Assembly: GCA_033558025.1 (NCBI GenBank)
Contig: JAUCEF010000045.1
Span: 1-64,000, forward strand
Length of the DNA: 64,000 bases
Source of the DNA: Phytophthora sp. 'mugwort'
Lineage: Eukaryota; Oomycota; Peronosporomycetes; Peronosporales; Peronosporaceae
Direction of reading: 5' to 3'
The position numbers and the translations under genes were made by a program. Shown here piece after piece: positions 8,707 through 17,416 of this stretch. Position 1 is the first letter of the stretch. Every line of letters begins with the position of its first letter. Below the pieces are notes generated by a model. It did not search any database, had not been told where the DNA came from, and was given only the letters and a program-made list of their open reading frames with translations.

Positions 8707-9099
8707 ATGCCACAATTCGATCAATTTTCATTTTTTAATCAAGTTTCTTGGTTTTTATTTTTTTTTTTTAATTTTTATTTTTTTATTACTTATTTTTTTT
8801 TACCTAAAATTTGTTATAATTTAAAATTTAGAAAAAAAAAAATAATTTTTGATAATAAAAAAAAAAATCAAATTAATTTTGAAAAAAATAATATTATTTA
8901 TTTTTTTAATAATTCTTATAAAACTTTTTGTTTTAATTTTGAGTTATTTATAACAAAAAAATTATCTATTTATAAAAAAAATCAAAATATTAAAATACAA
9001 AAAACTTCAATTTTTAATAAAATATTAAAACAAAAAATTAATTATATTTTAAATAAAAAATTTTTATTATTAAATAAAATTTTTATAAGAATTAATTAA
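8707..9099 (+). CDS. atp8: ATP synthase subunit 8
   Basis: Subunit 8 is a peripheral-stalk-associated membrane subunit of FoF1 ATP synthase. It has 130 residues. The start MPQFDQFSFFNQVSWFLFFF is the Atp8 signature (MPQ(L/F)D), followed by one transmembrane helix and a long Lys-rich matrix tail typical of protist versions. The preceding 61 nt hold only a weak hairpin. trnK follows after 10 nt. Confidence 0.95.
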   Translation: MPQFDQFSFFNQVSWFLFFFFNFYFFITYFFLPKICYNLKFRKKKIIFDNKKKNQINFEKNNIIYFFNNSYKTFCFNFELFITKKLSIYKKNQNIKIQKTSIFNKILKQKINYILNKKFLLLNKIFIRIN

Positions 9100-9109
9100 T
9101 TTTTTAAAT

Positions 9110-9182
9110 AAGTGTATAGCTCAGCTGGTAGAGCACCGGACTTTTAATCTGATGGTCTTGGGTTCAAATCCCAATACACTTA
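9110..9182 (+). tRNA. trnK(uuu): tRNA-Lys (UUU)
   Basis: Acceptor AAGTGTA/TACACTT, D arm GCTC/GAGC, anticodon loop CTTTTAA and T loop TTCAAAT. It reads AAA, extremely frequent in this genome. Confidence 0.94.
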
Positions 9183-9184
9183 TT

Positions 9185-9257
9185 GGGGATATATTTCAAC
9201 TGGTAGAAAGTATGTTTTGCAAATATAATGTTATCGGTTCGAATCCGATTATCTCCA
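9185..9257 (+). tRNA. trnA(ugc): tRNA-Ala (UGC)
   Basis: Acceptor GGGGATA/TATCTCC with a G-U pair at position 3, the alanine identity element. Anticodon stem TATGT/ATATA with loop TTTGCAA. It is 2 nt from trnK. Confidence 0.93.
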
Positions 9258-9283
9258 TATTTATCTTTCTTAAATATAATTTT

Positions 9284-9583
9284 ATGCAAAAAAAAATTAA
9301 AAAAAATATTAAACAACGTAATTTATTTAAAAATTTTGAAAAAAATAGATTAACTTTAAAAATTCTTTCAAAAAATTTAAATATTGAAAAAAATTTAAGA
9401 TGGAAATTACAACAAAAGTGGTTTTTTTTCCATCAAAATTCATCAATTACTAGAATTAAAAATGTGTGTGTTTTAACTGGACGTTCTAAAAGTATTTATC
9501 GTTTATTTAAAATATCCAGAATCCAATTACGTAAATTAGCATCAAAAGGGTTTTTACCCGGTATTTCTAAATATAGTTGGTAA
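9284..9583 (+). CDS. rps14: Ribosomal protein S14
   Basis: A small-subunit head protein of 99 residues. The C-terminal part NVCVLTGRSKSIYRLFKISR, then LRKLASKGFLPGISKYSW, is the uS14 signature. I start at the ATG at 9284; the longer reading from 9152 would cover trnK and trnA. The zinc-type cysteine set is absent, as in the bacterial C-minus form. Confidence 0.96.
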   Translation: MQKKIKKNIKQRNLFKNFEKNRLTLKILSKNLNIEKNLRWKLQQKWFFFHQNSSITRIKNVCVLTGRSKSIYRLFKISRIQLRKLASKGFLPGISKYSW

Positions 9584-9590
9584 TTTAATT

Positions 9591-9971
9591 ATGATTATAA
9601 CAGATACTCTTTCCAATTTATTTTCAAAAATAAAAAATGGTTATTTAGTAAAAAAATCAAAAATAGTACAACAAAAATCAAAACAAAGTATAAATATTTT
9701 AAATATCTTAATTAAAGAAGGTTTTATAAAAAGTTATAAGATAAATTCCAAAAATCAATTAGAGATTTATTTAAAATATAGAAAAAATAAAGCAGTTATT
9801 ACTGAAATAAAACGTTTATCAAAACCGGGAAAACGTTTATATATTGCTAATAAGGATTTATATAAAAAAAAAACAGGATTTTATATTCTTTCAACATCTA
9901 TTGGTATTTTAACAGATTTACAAGCTAAAAAATTAAATGTTGGTGGTGAATTGATTTGTAAAATTATTTAA
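9591..9971 (+). CDS. rps8: Ribosomal protein S8
   Basis: An early-assembling small-subunit protein binding the central domain of the rRNA. It has 126 residues. The start MIITDTLSNLFSKIKNG and the C-terminal ILSTSIGILTDLQAKKLNVG, then GGELICKI, match uS8. It starts 7 nt after rps14 and ends 6 nt before rpl6. Confidence 0.96.
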   Translation: MIITDTLSNLFSKIKNGYLVKKSKIVQQKSKQSINILNILIKEGFIKSYKINSKNQLEIYLKYRKNKAVITEIKRLSKPGKRLYIANKDLYKKKTGFYILSTSIGILTDLQAKKLNVGGELICKII

Positions 9972-9977
9972 AAAATT

Positions 9978-10583
9978 ATGATAAAAATAATAAAAAAAAA
10001 TGTTAAATTAAAAAATAAAAATTTTTTTAAAAGTTCTTTAGGAAATATTAATTTATTTTTTATTGATAAAACTTTTATTTTTCCAACAGATTTAAAAATT
10101 TATAGTAATAATAAAATAATTTTTTTTGAAACATCTTTAGGTTTATTATCTTTAACAATAATTAATGATTTATATTTTTTTATAAAAAAAAATAAATTAT
10201 TAATTATTGTTAATAAAAATAAAAAAAAAAAAAGTATTTTAAATTTATACAATAAATTAATAAAAATAAAAATAAAAGGTGTTTTACAAGGTTTTAAAAT
10301 TAATTTAATATTAAAAGGTATAGGTTTTAAAGCTTTTATTGAAAATAATACTTTAATTTTAAAATTAGGTTTTAGTCATAATATTAGAATTCCAATTCCA
10401 TTAAATATTGAAATTATTAATCAAACAAATACTTTAATTTTTAGTAGTATCGATTATATTTTTTTACATCAATTTGTACATTATATTAAAAATCATAAAA
10501 AACCTGAACCATATAAAGGAAAAGGTTTATTATTAAAAAATGAAAAAATTTTACAAAAAGAGGGAAAAAAAAGTAAAAAATAA
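9978..10583 (+). CDS. rpl6: Ribosomal protein L6
   Basis: A large-subunit protein near the factor-binding site. It has 201 residues. The two-fold alpha/beta repeat ends with YKGKGLLLKNEKILQKEGKK, the uL6 C-terminal signature (KPEPYKGKG). The strand ILKGIGFKAFIE also fits. It is in the spc-type order rps14-rps8-rpl6. Confidence 0.94.
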   Translation: MIKIIKKNVKLKNKNFFKSSLGNINLFFIDKTFIFPTDLKIYSNNKIIFFETSLGLLSLTIINDLYFFIKKNKLLIIVNKNKKKKSILNLYNKLIKIKIKGVLQGFKINLILKGIGFKAFIENNTLILKLGFSHNIRIPIPLNIEIINQTNTLIFSSIDYIFLHQFVHYIKNHKKPEPYKGKGLLLKNEKILQKEGKKSKK

Positions 10584-10589
10584 TTAAAT

Positions 10590-11183
10590 ATGATACAAAA
10601 AAAAAAAAAAAAACATAATAATATTTTATTAAATTTATTATTTAAATCAAAAAATATGTATGGAGAATCTTTAATAGATACAAATAAAGAATTATTATCT
10701 TTTATATTTGGAAGTAGACATGATTATACTATAATTAATTTAAAAAATGTTTCATTTTTTTTAAAACGTATATTTAATTTAACTAAAATTATATTAAAAA
10801 AAAATGAAAAAATTTTAATAATAGGGAATGATAATGAAATTAAATTTTTATTAACTACATCTTTTATAAAAAAAAATCCAAATATCATTTTTTTTACAAA
10901 AGAATGGGTAAATGGTTTAATTACTAATAAAATTATGAATACAACATTTAATAAGATAATTAATTATTTATTAAAAGAAAATGAAATTAAATTAATTTTA
11001 GTTATAAAAAGTTCTGTAAAAGATACTTTTTTAAATCAAGAACTTTCTGTTTTAAAAATTCCTACTATTTCATTAGTAAATACAAGTCAAACTATACAAA
11101 ATATTAATTATCCTGTAGTAATGAATTCTAAAAATATTCAATCAATATATACTTTAATGTATTTATTACGTAAAATATTTTAA
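10590..11183 (+). CDS. rps2: Ribosomal protein S2
   Basis: S2 bridges head and body of the small subunit. It has 197 residues. LFKSKNMYGESLIDTNKELL is the degenerate mitochondrial form of the GVHFGHQ start. The Rossmann-like core includes KILIIGNDNEIKFLL, WVNGLITN and the switch region LKIPTISLVNTSQT. It lies 6 nt after rpl6. Confidence 0.9.
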   Translation: MIQKKKKKHNNILLNLLFKSKNMYGESLIDTNKELLSFIFGSRHDYTIINLKNVSFFLKRIFNLTKIILKKNEKILIIGNDNEIKFLLTTSFIKKNPNIIFFTKEWVNGLITNKIMNTTFNKIINYLLKENEIKLILVIKSSVKDTFLNQELSVLKIPTISLVNTSQTIQNINYPVVMNSKNIQSIYTLMYLLRKIF

Positions 11184-11191
11184 TAAATAAG

Positions 11192-11653
11192 ATGAATAAA
11201 TTAAGACCGAGAAATAAAATATGTTTTCAAAATAATAGGAACATACATAAAAATTTAAACTTATTAAAATTAAAATCAAAAAAATGGAATTTATTTAAAA
11301 AAAAATTAAGATATCGAAAAGAAATAAAACCTGAAAAACGTAAAAAATTTTTTCAAAAAAGATTATTTGAAAAACAACAATTTCGGAATTTTTATGGATG
11401 TATTCATGAATATCAATTAAAAAATTTATTTCAAAAATTATTAAAAAAAGATAATAAAATAAATATCTTTAAAAAATTTGTAATTTTATTAGAAAGTCGC
11501 TTAGATATAAATCTTGTAAGATTAAAATTAGTTAAAACTATTTTTCAAGCAAAACAATTAATTAATCATAAAAAAATTAAGGTTAATAATAAAATTATAA
11601 GTAAATCTAATTTTATATTACATAAAGGTGATATTATTCATATTATTAAATAA
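11192..11653 (+). CDS. rps4: Ribosomal protein S4, N-terminal and S4-domain part
   Basis: S4 is a primary binder of the small-subunit rRNA 5' domain. This ORF gives 153 residues. It contains the N-terminal motif RPRNKICFQNNR and, at about residues 85-153, the S4 RNA-binding domain LESRLDINLVRLKLVKTIFQ with an INHKKIKVNNKII turn ending in GDIIHI. It stops right at the end of the S4 domain. Mitochondrial S4 usually carries a further C-terminal part, and a likely match sits at the end of the next ORF, which starts 2 nt later in another frame. I read rps4 as probably split. Confidence 0.88.
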   Translation: MNKLRPRNKICFQNNRNIHKNLNLLKLKSKKWNLFKKKLRYRKEIKPEKRKKFFQKRLFEKQQFRNFYGCIHEYQLKNLFQKLLKKDNKINIFKKFVILLESRLDINLVRLKLVKTIFQAKQLINHKKIKVNNKIISKSNFILHKGDIIHIIK

Positions 11654-11655
11654 AT

Positions 11656-12408
11656 ATGCAAAAGGATAATAAAAATTTTCAAAGAAATAAAAATTCTCAA
11701 AAAAACGAGGGTTTTCAAAAAAATAGAAATTCTCAAAAAAACGAAGGTTTTCAAAAAAATAGAAATTTTCAAAAAAATAAAAATTCTCAAAAAAACGAAG
11801 ATTTTCAAAGAACTAGAAATTTTCAAAAAAACGAAGATTTTCAAAGAACTAGAAATTTTCAAAAAAATGAAGGTTTTCAAAGAACTAGAAATTTTCAAAA
11901 AAATGAAGGTTTTCAAAAAAATAGAAATTTTCAAAAAAATGAAGGTTTTCAAAAAAATAGAAATTTTCAAAAAAATGAAGGTTTTCAAAAAAATAGAAAT
12001 TTTCAAAAAAATAGAAATTTTCAAAAAAATGAAGGTTTTCAAAAAAATAGAAATTTTCAAAAAAATGAAGGTTTTCAAAGAACTAGAAATTTTCAAAAAA
12101 ATAATAGTTTGAAAGGAGATAAAAAATTTTATAAACAGCATTTTAATCAAGAAAAGAATAAATATTCTTCTTCTTATAAACGTTATAATAAATATCCTTA
12201 TCAAAAAAATAACAAATATTCTTATAAAAATAATATTTATTATATTTTAGGTGAAAAAAAACCATCAAAACCTTTAATAACTTCTTATTTACATAGAAAT
12301 AAAAAAATAAAAACAGGTATGTTTTTTAAAGAACCTTCTTATAAAACAATTTTATATCCTTTTCATTTAAATTTAAAATTAATTAATGAATATTTGAAAA
12401 AAAAATAA
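11656..12408 (+). CDS. orf250, hexapeptide-repeat protein with rps4-like C terminus
   Basis: The product has 250 residues. Residues 7-150 are 24 copies of a 6-residue unit, mostly NFQKNE or GFQKNR with GFQRTR variants, encoded by 18-bp units at 11674-12105. Such sequence should be disordered and basic. The last ~60 residues are ordinary and include LITSYLHRNKKIKTGMFF then EPSYKTILYPFHLNLKLI, which resembles the C-terminal part of protist mitochondrial S4. It directly follows rps4 and precedes rnl. I infer the second half of a split rps4, with an expanded repeat at the joint. An unrelated lineage ORF is the alternative. Confidence 0.6.
   Translation: MQKDNKNFQRNKNSQKNEGFQKNRNSQKNEGFQKNRNFQKNKNSQKNEDFQRTRNFQKNEDFQRTRNFQKNEGFQRTRNFQKNEGFQKNRNFQKNEGFQKNRNFQKNEGFQKNRNFQKNRNFQKNEGFQKNRNFQKNEGFQRTRNFQKNNSLKGDKKFYKQHFNQEKNKYSSSYKRYNKYPYQKNNKYSYKNNIYYILGEKKPSKPLITSYLHRNKKIKTGMFFKEPSYKTILYPFHLNLKLINEYLKKK
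11674..12105 (+). repeat. 18-bp tandem repeat inside orf250 (24 units)
   Basis: Units such as GGTTTTCAAAAAAATAGA alternate with AATTTTCAAAAAAATGAA. Length stays a multiple of three, so the frame is kept. Because the repeat has few stops, other frames and the opposite strand are also open across it. Confidence 0.95.
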
Positions 12409-12412
12409 AAAT

Positions 12413-12434
12413 TTAAACCATTTATATGGTTTAA
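12413..12434 (+). promoter_or_regulatory. Hairpin just before rnl
   Basis: A perfect 9-bp stem, TTAAACCAT with ATGGTTTAA, and a 4-nt loop, lying 4 nt after the orf250 stop and at the 5' edge of rnl. It probably marks RNA processing between the ribosomal protein transcript and the large rRNA; terminator or rRNA end helix are alternatives. Confidence 0.6.
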
Positions 12435-12435
12435 G

Positions 12436-14032
12436 TATAAATAATAATAAAAGCATTAAGTGGATGCCTTGGCATTAATTTGATTTTTAGGACGTAAAAA
12501 ATGCGAAAAGTTTTATTAAATAATATTTTATTTTGAAATAAAAATTTCCTAAAGAAAACTTTTTTTTTGTGAAAATTTTAAAAACAGTGAATTGAAATAT
12601 CTAAGTAACTGTTAAAAAAATCAAACGAGATTCCGTTAGTAATGACGAGTGAAAATGGAAATTAGGTTTATAAAAATAAAAAAATATTTGAAAAATTTTG
12701 AAAAATTTACTTAAAAAGGTGAAAGTCCTGTAGAATAATAATTGTTTTTATAATAGTAAAAAGGGTTATGTGTAAGCCTTTTTGAATATTGGGGAACCAC
12801 CCTCAAAACCTTTTAAAAATTAATGATCGATAGTGGACAAGTACTGTAAAGGAAAGGTGAAAAAGAACTTTTGAGTTTGAAATAATTCTGAAACTTAATG
12901 TTAACAATCAATTGAAACTTTTTTAAAAAGTAACAGTGTACCTTTTGCATAATGGGCCAGCAAGTTTATTTTTATAGCAAGCTTAATTTAATAAAGTAGG
13001 CGTAGATAAATCAAGTTTTAAAAAGCTTTTTAGTTATATAAATAAGACCCGAAACTGAGTGATCTAACCATGAACAGATTGAAAAATAGGTAAAACTATT
13101 TGAAGGATCGAACTCACATATGTGGCAAAATATGGAGATGATTTGTGGTTAGGAGTGAAAGGCTAATCAAACTCAGAGATAGCTGGTTTTCCGCGAAATC
13201 TATTGAAGTAGAGCATTTAAAATCTTTTTTTGGGGTAGAGCACTCATTGAGCTAGGGGGTGTAAAAACTTACTGAATTCTTGGAAACTCCGAATACAAAA
13301 AAAAGTAATTTAAATAGACAGACATTAGGCGCTAAGGTCTTTTGTCAAAAGGGAAACAGCCCAGATTGATCGCTAAGGTCTCTAAATAATATTCTAAGTG
13401 AAAAAGGAAGTGAAAAAATGATTACAACCCATAGGTAGGCTTGGAAGCAGCCATCCTTTAAAGAAAGCGTAATAGCTCATTGGTCTAGTTTTTTTGCGCC
13501 TAAAATGTATCGAGACTTAAGAAATTTACCGAAGCGGCAAGTTTTATTTTTAATAAAACGGTAGCGGAACATTCTGTATGTTAATAAAGATATATTGTGA
13601 AATATGTTGAAGATATCAGAAAAGAAAATGCTGGCATTAGTAACAAAAAATAACGAATATAAATCGTTATCACCGTAAATCCAAGGGTTTCTATGTTAAG
13701 ATGTATTACATAGAGTGAAACGGCCCCTAAGAAAGATTTGACGAAAGCAGATTTTGATGGGATAATTTTTAAATTAAATTTTTTTAAAAAAGTGACAAAA
13801 ATTTTTAATTTTTCAGGAAATAGCTTTTTTAATTAAAAACCGTACCCTAAACCGACACAGGTGGATAGGTCGAGTAGACTAAGGTGAATGAGAGAACTAT
13901 ATTGAAGGAACTCGGCAAAATGACTTTGTAACTTCGGGATAAAAAGTACCTAATTATTTTTAATAATTAGGTGTCACAAAATAGGGGGTTGCGACTGTTT
14001 AATAAAAACTTAGGACTCTGCTAAATGGTAAC

Positions 14033-14070
<38 letters not shown>

Positions 14071-14128
14071 ATTAAAAGGAAATGTTTGCGCATTAAATGG
14101 AAGTCCCAGTAAACGGCGGCCGTAACTC

Positions 14129-14185
<57 letters not shown>

Positions 14186-14621
14186 TGTAACGACATCCCC
14201 GCTGTCTCCAATATAGACTCAGTGAATTTGAATTATCCGTGAAGATGCGGATTTTCTATAGTTAGACGGAAAGACCCCGTGAACCTTTACTACATCTTTA
14301 TATTGTTATTTTATCTAATATGTGTAGTATAAGTGGTAATCTTTTAAACCTTTACGCTAGTAAATTGTATAGATATTCTTGAAATACCACTCTTATTAAA
14401 ATAAATAACTAATATTTTTTAAATAGACATTGTATGGTTGGTAGTTTGACTGGGGCGGTCACCTCCTAAAGAGTAACGGAGGTGTACAAAGGTAAGCTCA
14501 AATTGGATAATATTATCAATTGTAGAGCATAATGGTAAAAGCTTGCTTGACTGTAAGATAGACATATCAAACAGGGACGAAAGTCGGTCATAGTGATCCG
14601 ATAATTCTTTGTGGAAAGATT

Positions 14622-14664
<43 letters not shown>

Positions 14665-14742
14665 GACTCCTAAGAGCTCCTATCGACGGAGTCGTTTGGC
14701 ACCTCGATGTCGACTCATCACATCCTGGAGCTGAAGAAGGTT

Positions 14743-14782
<40 letters not shown>

Positions 14783-15072
14783 TTGGGTTTAGAACGTCGT
14801 GAGACAGTTTGGTTCCTATCTTCTATAGATATTTTGAAAAATGCAAGAATCTAACTCTAGTACGAGAGGACCGAGAAGGGTAAATCTCTGGTGTATCGGT
14901 TGTTGAGAGGCATAGCCGAGTAGCTAAATTTATTTTGGATAATTACTGAAAGCATCTAAGTAAGAAACCATTCTTAAAAATTTTTCATATAAAAACTGTA
15001 AAAGATGATTACATTAATAGGTTTTAAGTATAAGTATTGTAAAATATTTAGCTTAAAAATACTAAAAGTTTT
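12436..15072 (+). rRNA. rnl: Large subunit ribosomal RNA
   Basis: A bacterial-like 23S-type rRNA of about 2.6 kb. Landmarks: the 5' block AGTGGATGCCTTGGCAT; the domain V segments GGCGGCCGTAACTCTGACGG and AAGGTAGCGAAATTCC near 14110-14160; GGTACTCCGGGGATAACAGG near 14640; and the sarcin-ricin loop CTAGTACGAGAGGACC near 14860. No intron or fragmentation is seen. Both ends are estimated from similarity to E. coli and may be off by 10-20 nt. Confidence 0.97.
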
Positions 15073-15092
15073 AAAAATTAAAATATAATTAT

Positions 15093-15164
15093 TTCTTTGT
15101 AGCTCAACGGTAGAGCAAATGGCTGTTAACCATTAGGTTGTAGGTTCAAATCCTATCAAAGAAG
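15093..15164 (+). tRNA. trnN(guu): tRNA-Asn (GUU)
   Basis: Acceptor TTCTTTG/CAAAGAA, D arm GCTC/GAGC, anticodon loop CTGTTAA and discriminator G. It is the first tRNA after rnl. Confidence 0.94.
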
Positions 15165-15176
15165 TTTTATATTTTA

Positions 15177-15265
15177 GGTCGAATAGCCAAGTCAGGTTTA
15201 AGGCAGTAGTTTGCTAAACTATCAGTTAATTTATTAACTCGTGGGTTCAAATCCCACTTCGACTT
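15177..15265 (+). tRNA. trnS(gcu): tRNA-Ser (GCU)
   Basis: Acceptor GGTCGAA/TTCGACT, anticodon stem GTAGT/ACTAT, loop TTGCTAA and a long variable arm. It reads AGU/AGC. Confidence 0.93.
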
Positions 15266-15289
15266 ATTTTATTAATAAAGTATTAATAA

Positions 15290-15361
15290 GATGATGTAGT
15301 TTAATGGTAGAGCGTGGGAATCATAATCCTAATGTTGTAGGTTCAAATCCTACCATCATTA
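15290..15361 (+). tRNA. trnM(cau): tRNA-Met (CAU), probably elongator
   Basis: Acceptor GATGATG/CATCATT, with loop ATCATAA on stem TGGGA/TCCTA. It is taken as elongator because the CAU tRNA at 15467 has initiator-like features; the assignment among the three CAU tRNAs is an inference. Confidence 0.82.
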
Positions 15362-15373
15362 ATTATCTTTAAA

Positions 15374-15448
15374 CGGAAGGTAGCATAGTCTGGCTAATGC
15401 GTCTGTTTTGGGAACAGAAGATCAAAGGTTCAAATCCTTTTCTTCCGA
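15374..15448 (+). tRNA. trnP(ugg): tRNA-Pro (UGG)
   Basis: Acceptor CGGAAGG/TCTTCCG, anticodon stem TCTGT/ACAGA and loop TTTGGGA. The only proline tRNA, reading all CCN codons. Confidence 0.94.
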
Positions 15449-15466
15449 AAAAGGAAGAAAATATAA

Positions 15467-15538
15467 GATGAGATAGAGTAATAGGTAACTTATCAGGCTC
15501 ATAATCTGAAGATGTAGGTTCAAATCCTACTCTCATCA
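15467..15538 (+). tRNA. trnfM(cau): tRNA-Met initiator (CAU)
   Basis: Acceptor GATGAGA/TCTCATC, anticodon stem TCAGG/TCTGA with loop CTCATAA. The TCAGGCTCATAA segment is shared by mitochondrial and bacterial initiator tRNAs, hence the call. Confidence 0.85.
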
Positions 15539-15560
15539 TTTTAAAATTAATATATAATTT

Positions 15561-15932
15561 ATGATTCAAATTCAAACTAAATTAAAAGTAAATGATAATA
15601 GTGGTATTAAAATAGGACAATGTATAAAAATTTATAAAAAAAAAATTGGAAAAATTGGGGATACAATTTTAATTTCTGCTAAAAAATTACGTTTAAATCA
15701 AAAAAAAAAAATTAAAATAATTAAAGGAGATTTATTTAAAGCTTTAATTATACATACAACATATCAAAAAAAAAGTACAATAGGTAATATAATAAAATTT
15801 GATAAAAATTGTATAATTATTTTAAATAATCAAAATAAACCCCTAGGAACACGTATATTTGGTCCGATTACTTCTGAATTTCGGAAGAAAAAAAATTTCA
15901 AAATATTAGCATTAGCTTCAAATATTTTATAA
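15561..15932 (+). CDS. rpl14: Ribosomal protein L14
   Basis: L14 lies at the subunit interface of the large subunit. It has 123 residues, usual length. The start MIQIQTKLKVNDNSGIK and the GTRIFGPITSEFRKKKNFKI end are diagnostic of uL14. With rpl5, 6 nt downstream, it forms a piece of the spc operon that has been moved away from rps14-rps8-rpl6 by rnl and five tRNAs. Confidence 0.97.
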   Translation: MIQIQTKLKVNDNSGIKIGQCIKIYKKKIGKIGDTILISAKKLRLNQKKKIKIIKGDLFKALIIHTTYQKKSTIGNIIKFDKNCIIILNNQNKPLGTRIFGPITSEFRKKKNFKILALASNIL

Positions 15933-15938
15933 AAATAT

Positions 15939-16466
15939 ATGAAAAAAAATTTACAAATCCATTATCAAAATATTACTATATACGATCTTTTAACAAAATT
16001 AAATTTTAAAAATATATTTGAAATACCTAAAATAAGTAAAATATGTTTAAATATTGGTTTTAAAAACGCTAATATTGAAAAAAAAAAATTAATTAATATA
16101 ATTTTACTTTTAAAATTAATAACAAATCAAAAACCTATAATAACAAAATCAAAAAAAAATAATATTTTTTTAAAAATCAAAAAAAATTCAATTATAGGTT
16201 GTAAAATAACTTTAAGAAAAAAAAATATTTTTAATTTTTTAGAAAAAATTTTGATTTTTCTTTTTCAAAATTTAACTAAAATAAATTTTAATTTTAAAAA
16301 TCAAAATATTTTAAATTTTCAAATTCGAAATATTTTAGATTTTTTTGAATTAAAAACTGAATTTTTAAAATTCAAAGATATACCTCCAATAGATGTTTCT
16401 ATTCATACAAATGCAAAAAATCATTATGAATTATTTTTATTATTAAATTCACTATTTTTATTATAA
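15939..16466 (+). CDS. rpl5: Ribosomal protein L5
   Basis: L5 binds 5S rRNA in bacteria and contacts the P-site tRNA. It has 175 residues. Recognisable parts are IPKISKICLNIGF, the IIGCKITLRKKNIFNFLEKI segment and the C-terminal DVSIHTNAKNHYELFLLLNS (uL5 end GLDITIVTTA-like). No 5S rRNA gene is seen in the window. Confidence 0.93.
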   Translation: MKKNLQIHYQNITIYDLLTKLNFKNIFEIPKISKICLNIGFKNANIEKKKLINIILLLKLITNQKPIITKSKKNNIFLKIKKNSIIGCKITLRKKNIFNFLEKILIFLFQNLTKINFNFKNQNILNFQIRNILDFFELKTEFLKFKDIPPIDVSIHTNAKNHYELFLLLNSLFLL

Positions 16467-16479
16467 AAATAATTTATTA

Positions 16480-16551
16480 GCAAAAATAGCTCAATGGTAG
16501 AGTATAACCTTGCCAAGGTTAATGTTGAGGGTTCAAATCCCTTTTTTTGCT
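16480..16551 (+). tRNA. trnG(gcc): tRNA-Gly (GCC)
   Basis: Acceptor GCAAAAA/TTTTTGC, anticodon stem TAACC/GGTTA, loop TTGCCAA and discriminator U. A second Gly tRNA (UCC) lies at 17244. Confidence 0.93.
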
Positions 16552-16651
16552 TAATTCAAATAAATGTACCCAAAGGCAGTATTTGGTATTTCCATTTTTT
16601 AATTAGGGAATAATATTAGTATTGACATTTATTTACTTCTTTATAAAAATT

Positions 16652-17182
16652 ATGATTTTTTTTAACATTATTAAAAGGATATTTTTTGCTTATAATCTAT
16701 ATAAAATTATACAAGATATATTAAAAATACATCCTAAATTTTTTCAAAATATTTTTAAATTTATTTTAATTCTTTTACCTCTTGAAATAACTTTATTAGA
16801 AGATTTTATAGATTTAGAGACTGAGGCTGAGGAAGCTGCTTTAAAAAAAGAAGAAAAACCTAAAAGTATTTTAAAAAGAATTGACGATAATATGCCAACT
16901 ATTTTCGTTTTTTTTTTTTTATCTTTTTTGTTTTATTTATTTCTAGATGCTTTTTTTTTTGATAGCGACAATTTCCCAAGCGATTTTCCTAGTAATTTTT
17001 CAACTGATTTAAATTTTGATTCAGATAGTGACTCTTTACCAAAACCACCAAAAAGAAAAATTACAAGATCTGGAAATCCTCTGAATCTATATAGATATTT
17101 TCATTATTTAGATGTTGAAACAGGTGAACGTATAGATGATATCGATCGATTAGATCCTGATACTTATGAAATAGTGGATTAA
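16652..17182 (+). CDS. orf176, membrane protein of unknown function
   Basis: I do not recognise this protein. From the ATG at 16652 it has 176 residues; an in-frame TTG lies at 16622. It has a hydrophobic segment near residues 35-50, an acidic stretch DLETEAEEAALKKEEK, and a strong transmembrane helix (TIFVFFFLSFLFYLFLDAF) near 85-105. The tail is Asp/Ser/Pro-rich and acidic (SDNFPSDFPSN; DIDRLDPDTYEIVD), unlike the Lys-rich proteins around it. Codons such as GAC, CTG and GAG are commoner than in neighbours. It sits between trnG(gcc) and trnG(ucc). It may be a lineage-specific or acquired gene. Confidence 0.6.
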   Translation: MIFFNIIKRIFFAYNLYKIIQDILKIHPKFFQNIFKFILILLPLEITLLEDFIDLETEAEEAALKKEEKPKSILKRIDDNMPTIFVFFFLSFLFYLFLDAFFFDSDNFPSDFPSNFSTDLNFDSDSDSLPKPPKRKITRSGNPLNLYRYFHYLDVETGERIDDIDRLDPDTYEIVD

Positions 17183-17243
17183 TTTATTCCACTTTTTCTT
17201 TTTTAAAACAATAATAAACATTTTTTAAACAATAAAAATATAC

Positions 17244-17315
17244 GTGATTATAGATTAATTGGTAAATCCTTTATCTTCCAAGTAAATATTATGGGTTCAA
17301 ATCCCATTAATCACA
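17244..17315 (+). tRNA. trnG(ucc): tRNA-Gly (UCC)
   Basis: Acceptor GTGATTA/TAATCAC, anticodon loop CTTCCAA on stem TTTAT/GTAAA, T arm ATGGG/CCCAT. It reads GGA/GGG and probably all GGN. Confidence 0.92.
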
Positions 17316-17332
17316 TATTTAAAATATCTTTA

Positions 17333-17416
17333 GGAGAAATGGCTGAGTGGTTAAAAGCGGCAGACTGTAAATTTGTTGAAATATTTTCTACGTAGGTTCA
17401 AATCCTACTTTCTCCA
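17333..17416 (+). tRNA. trnY(gua): tRNA-Tyr (GUA)
   Basis: Acceptor GGAGAAA/TTTCTCC, anticodon loop CTGTAAA and a long variable arm as in bacterial-type tRNA-Tyr. Confidence 0.94.

Noticed and set aside
11638..12204. Minus-strand ORF of 188 codons over the orf250 repeat, and an 81-codon plus-frame ORF at 11867-12112
   Set aside because: Both are products of the 18-bp repeat having no stops in several frames; composition is periodic and no family is seen.
12436..15072. Introns or a split large rRNA
   Set aside because: Conserved landmarks occur in order with no long insertion.
15369..15575. Minus-strand ORF of 68 codons
   Set aside because: It runs antisense through trnP and trnfM; its apparent motifs are tRNA T arms.
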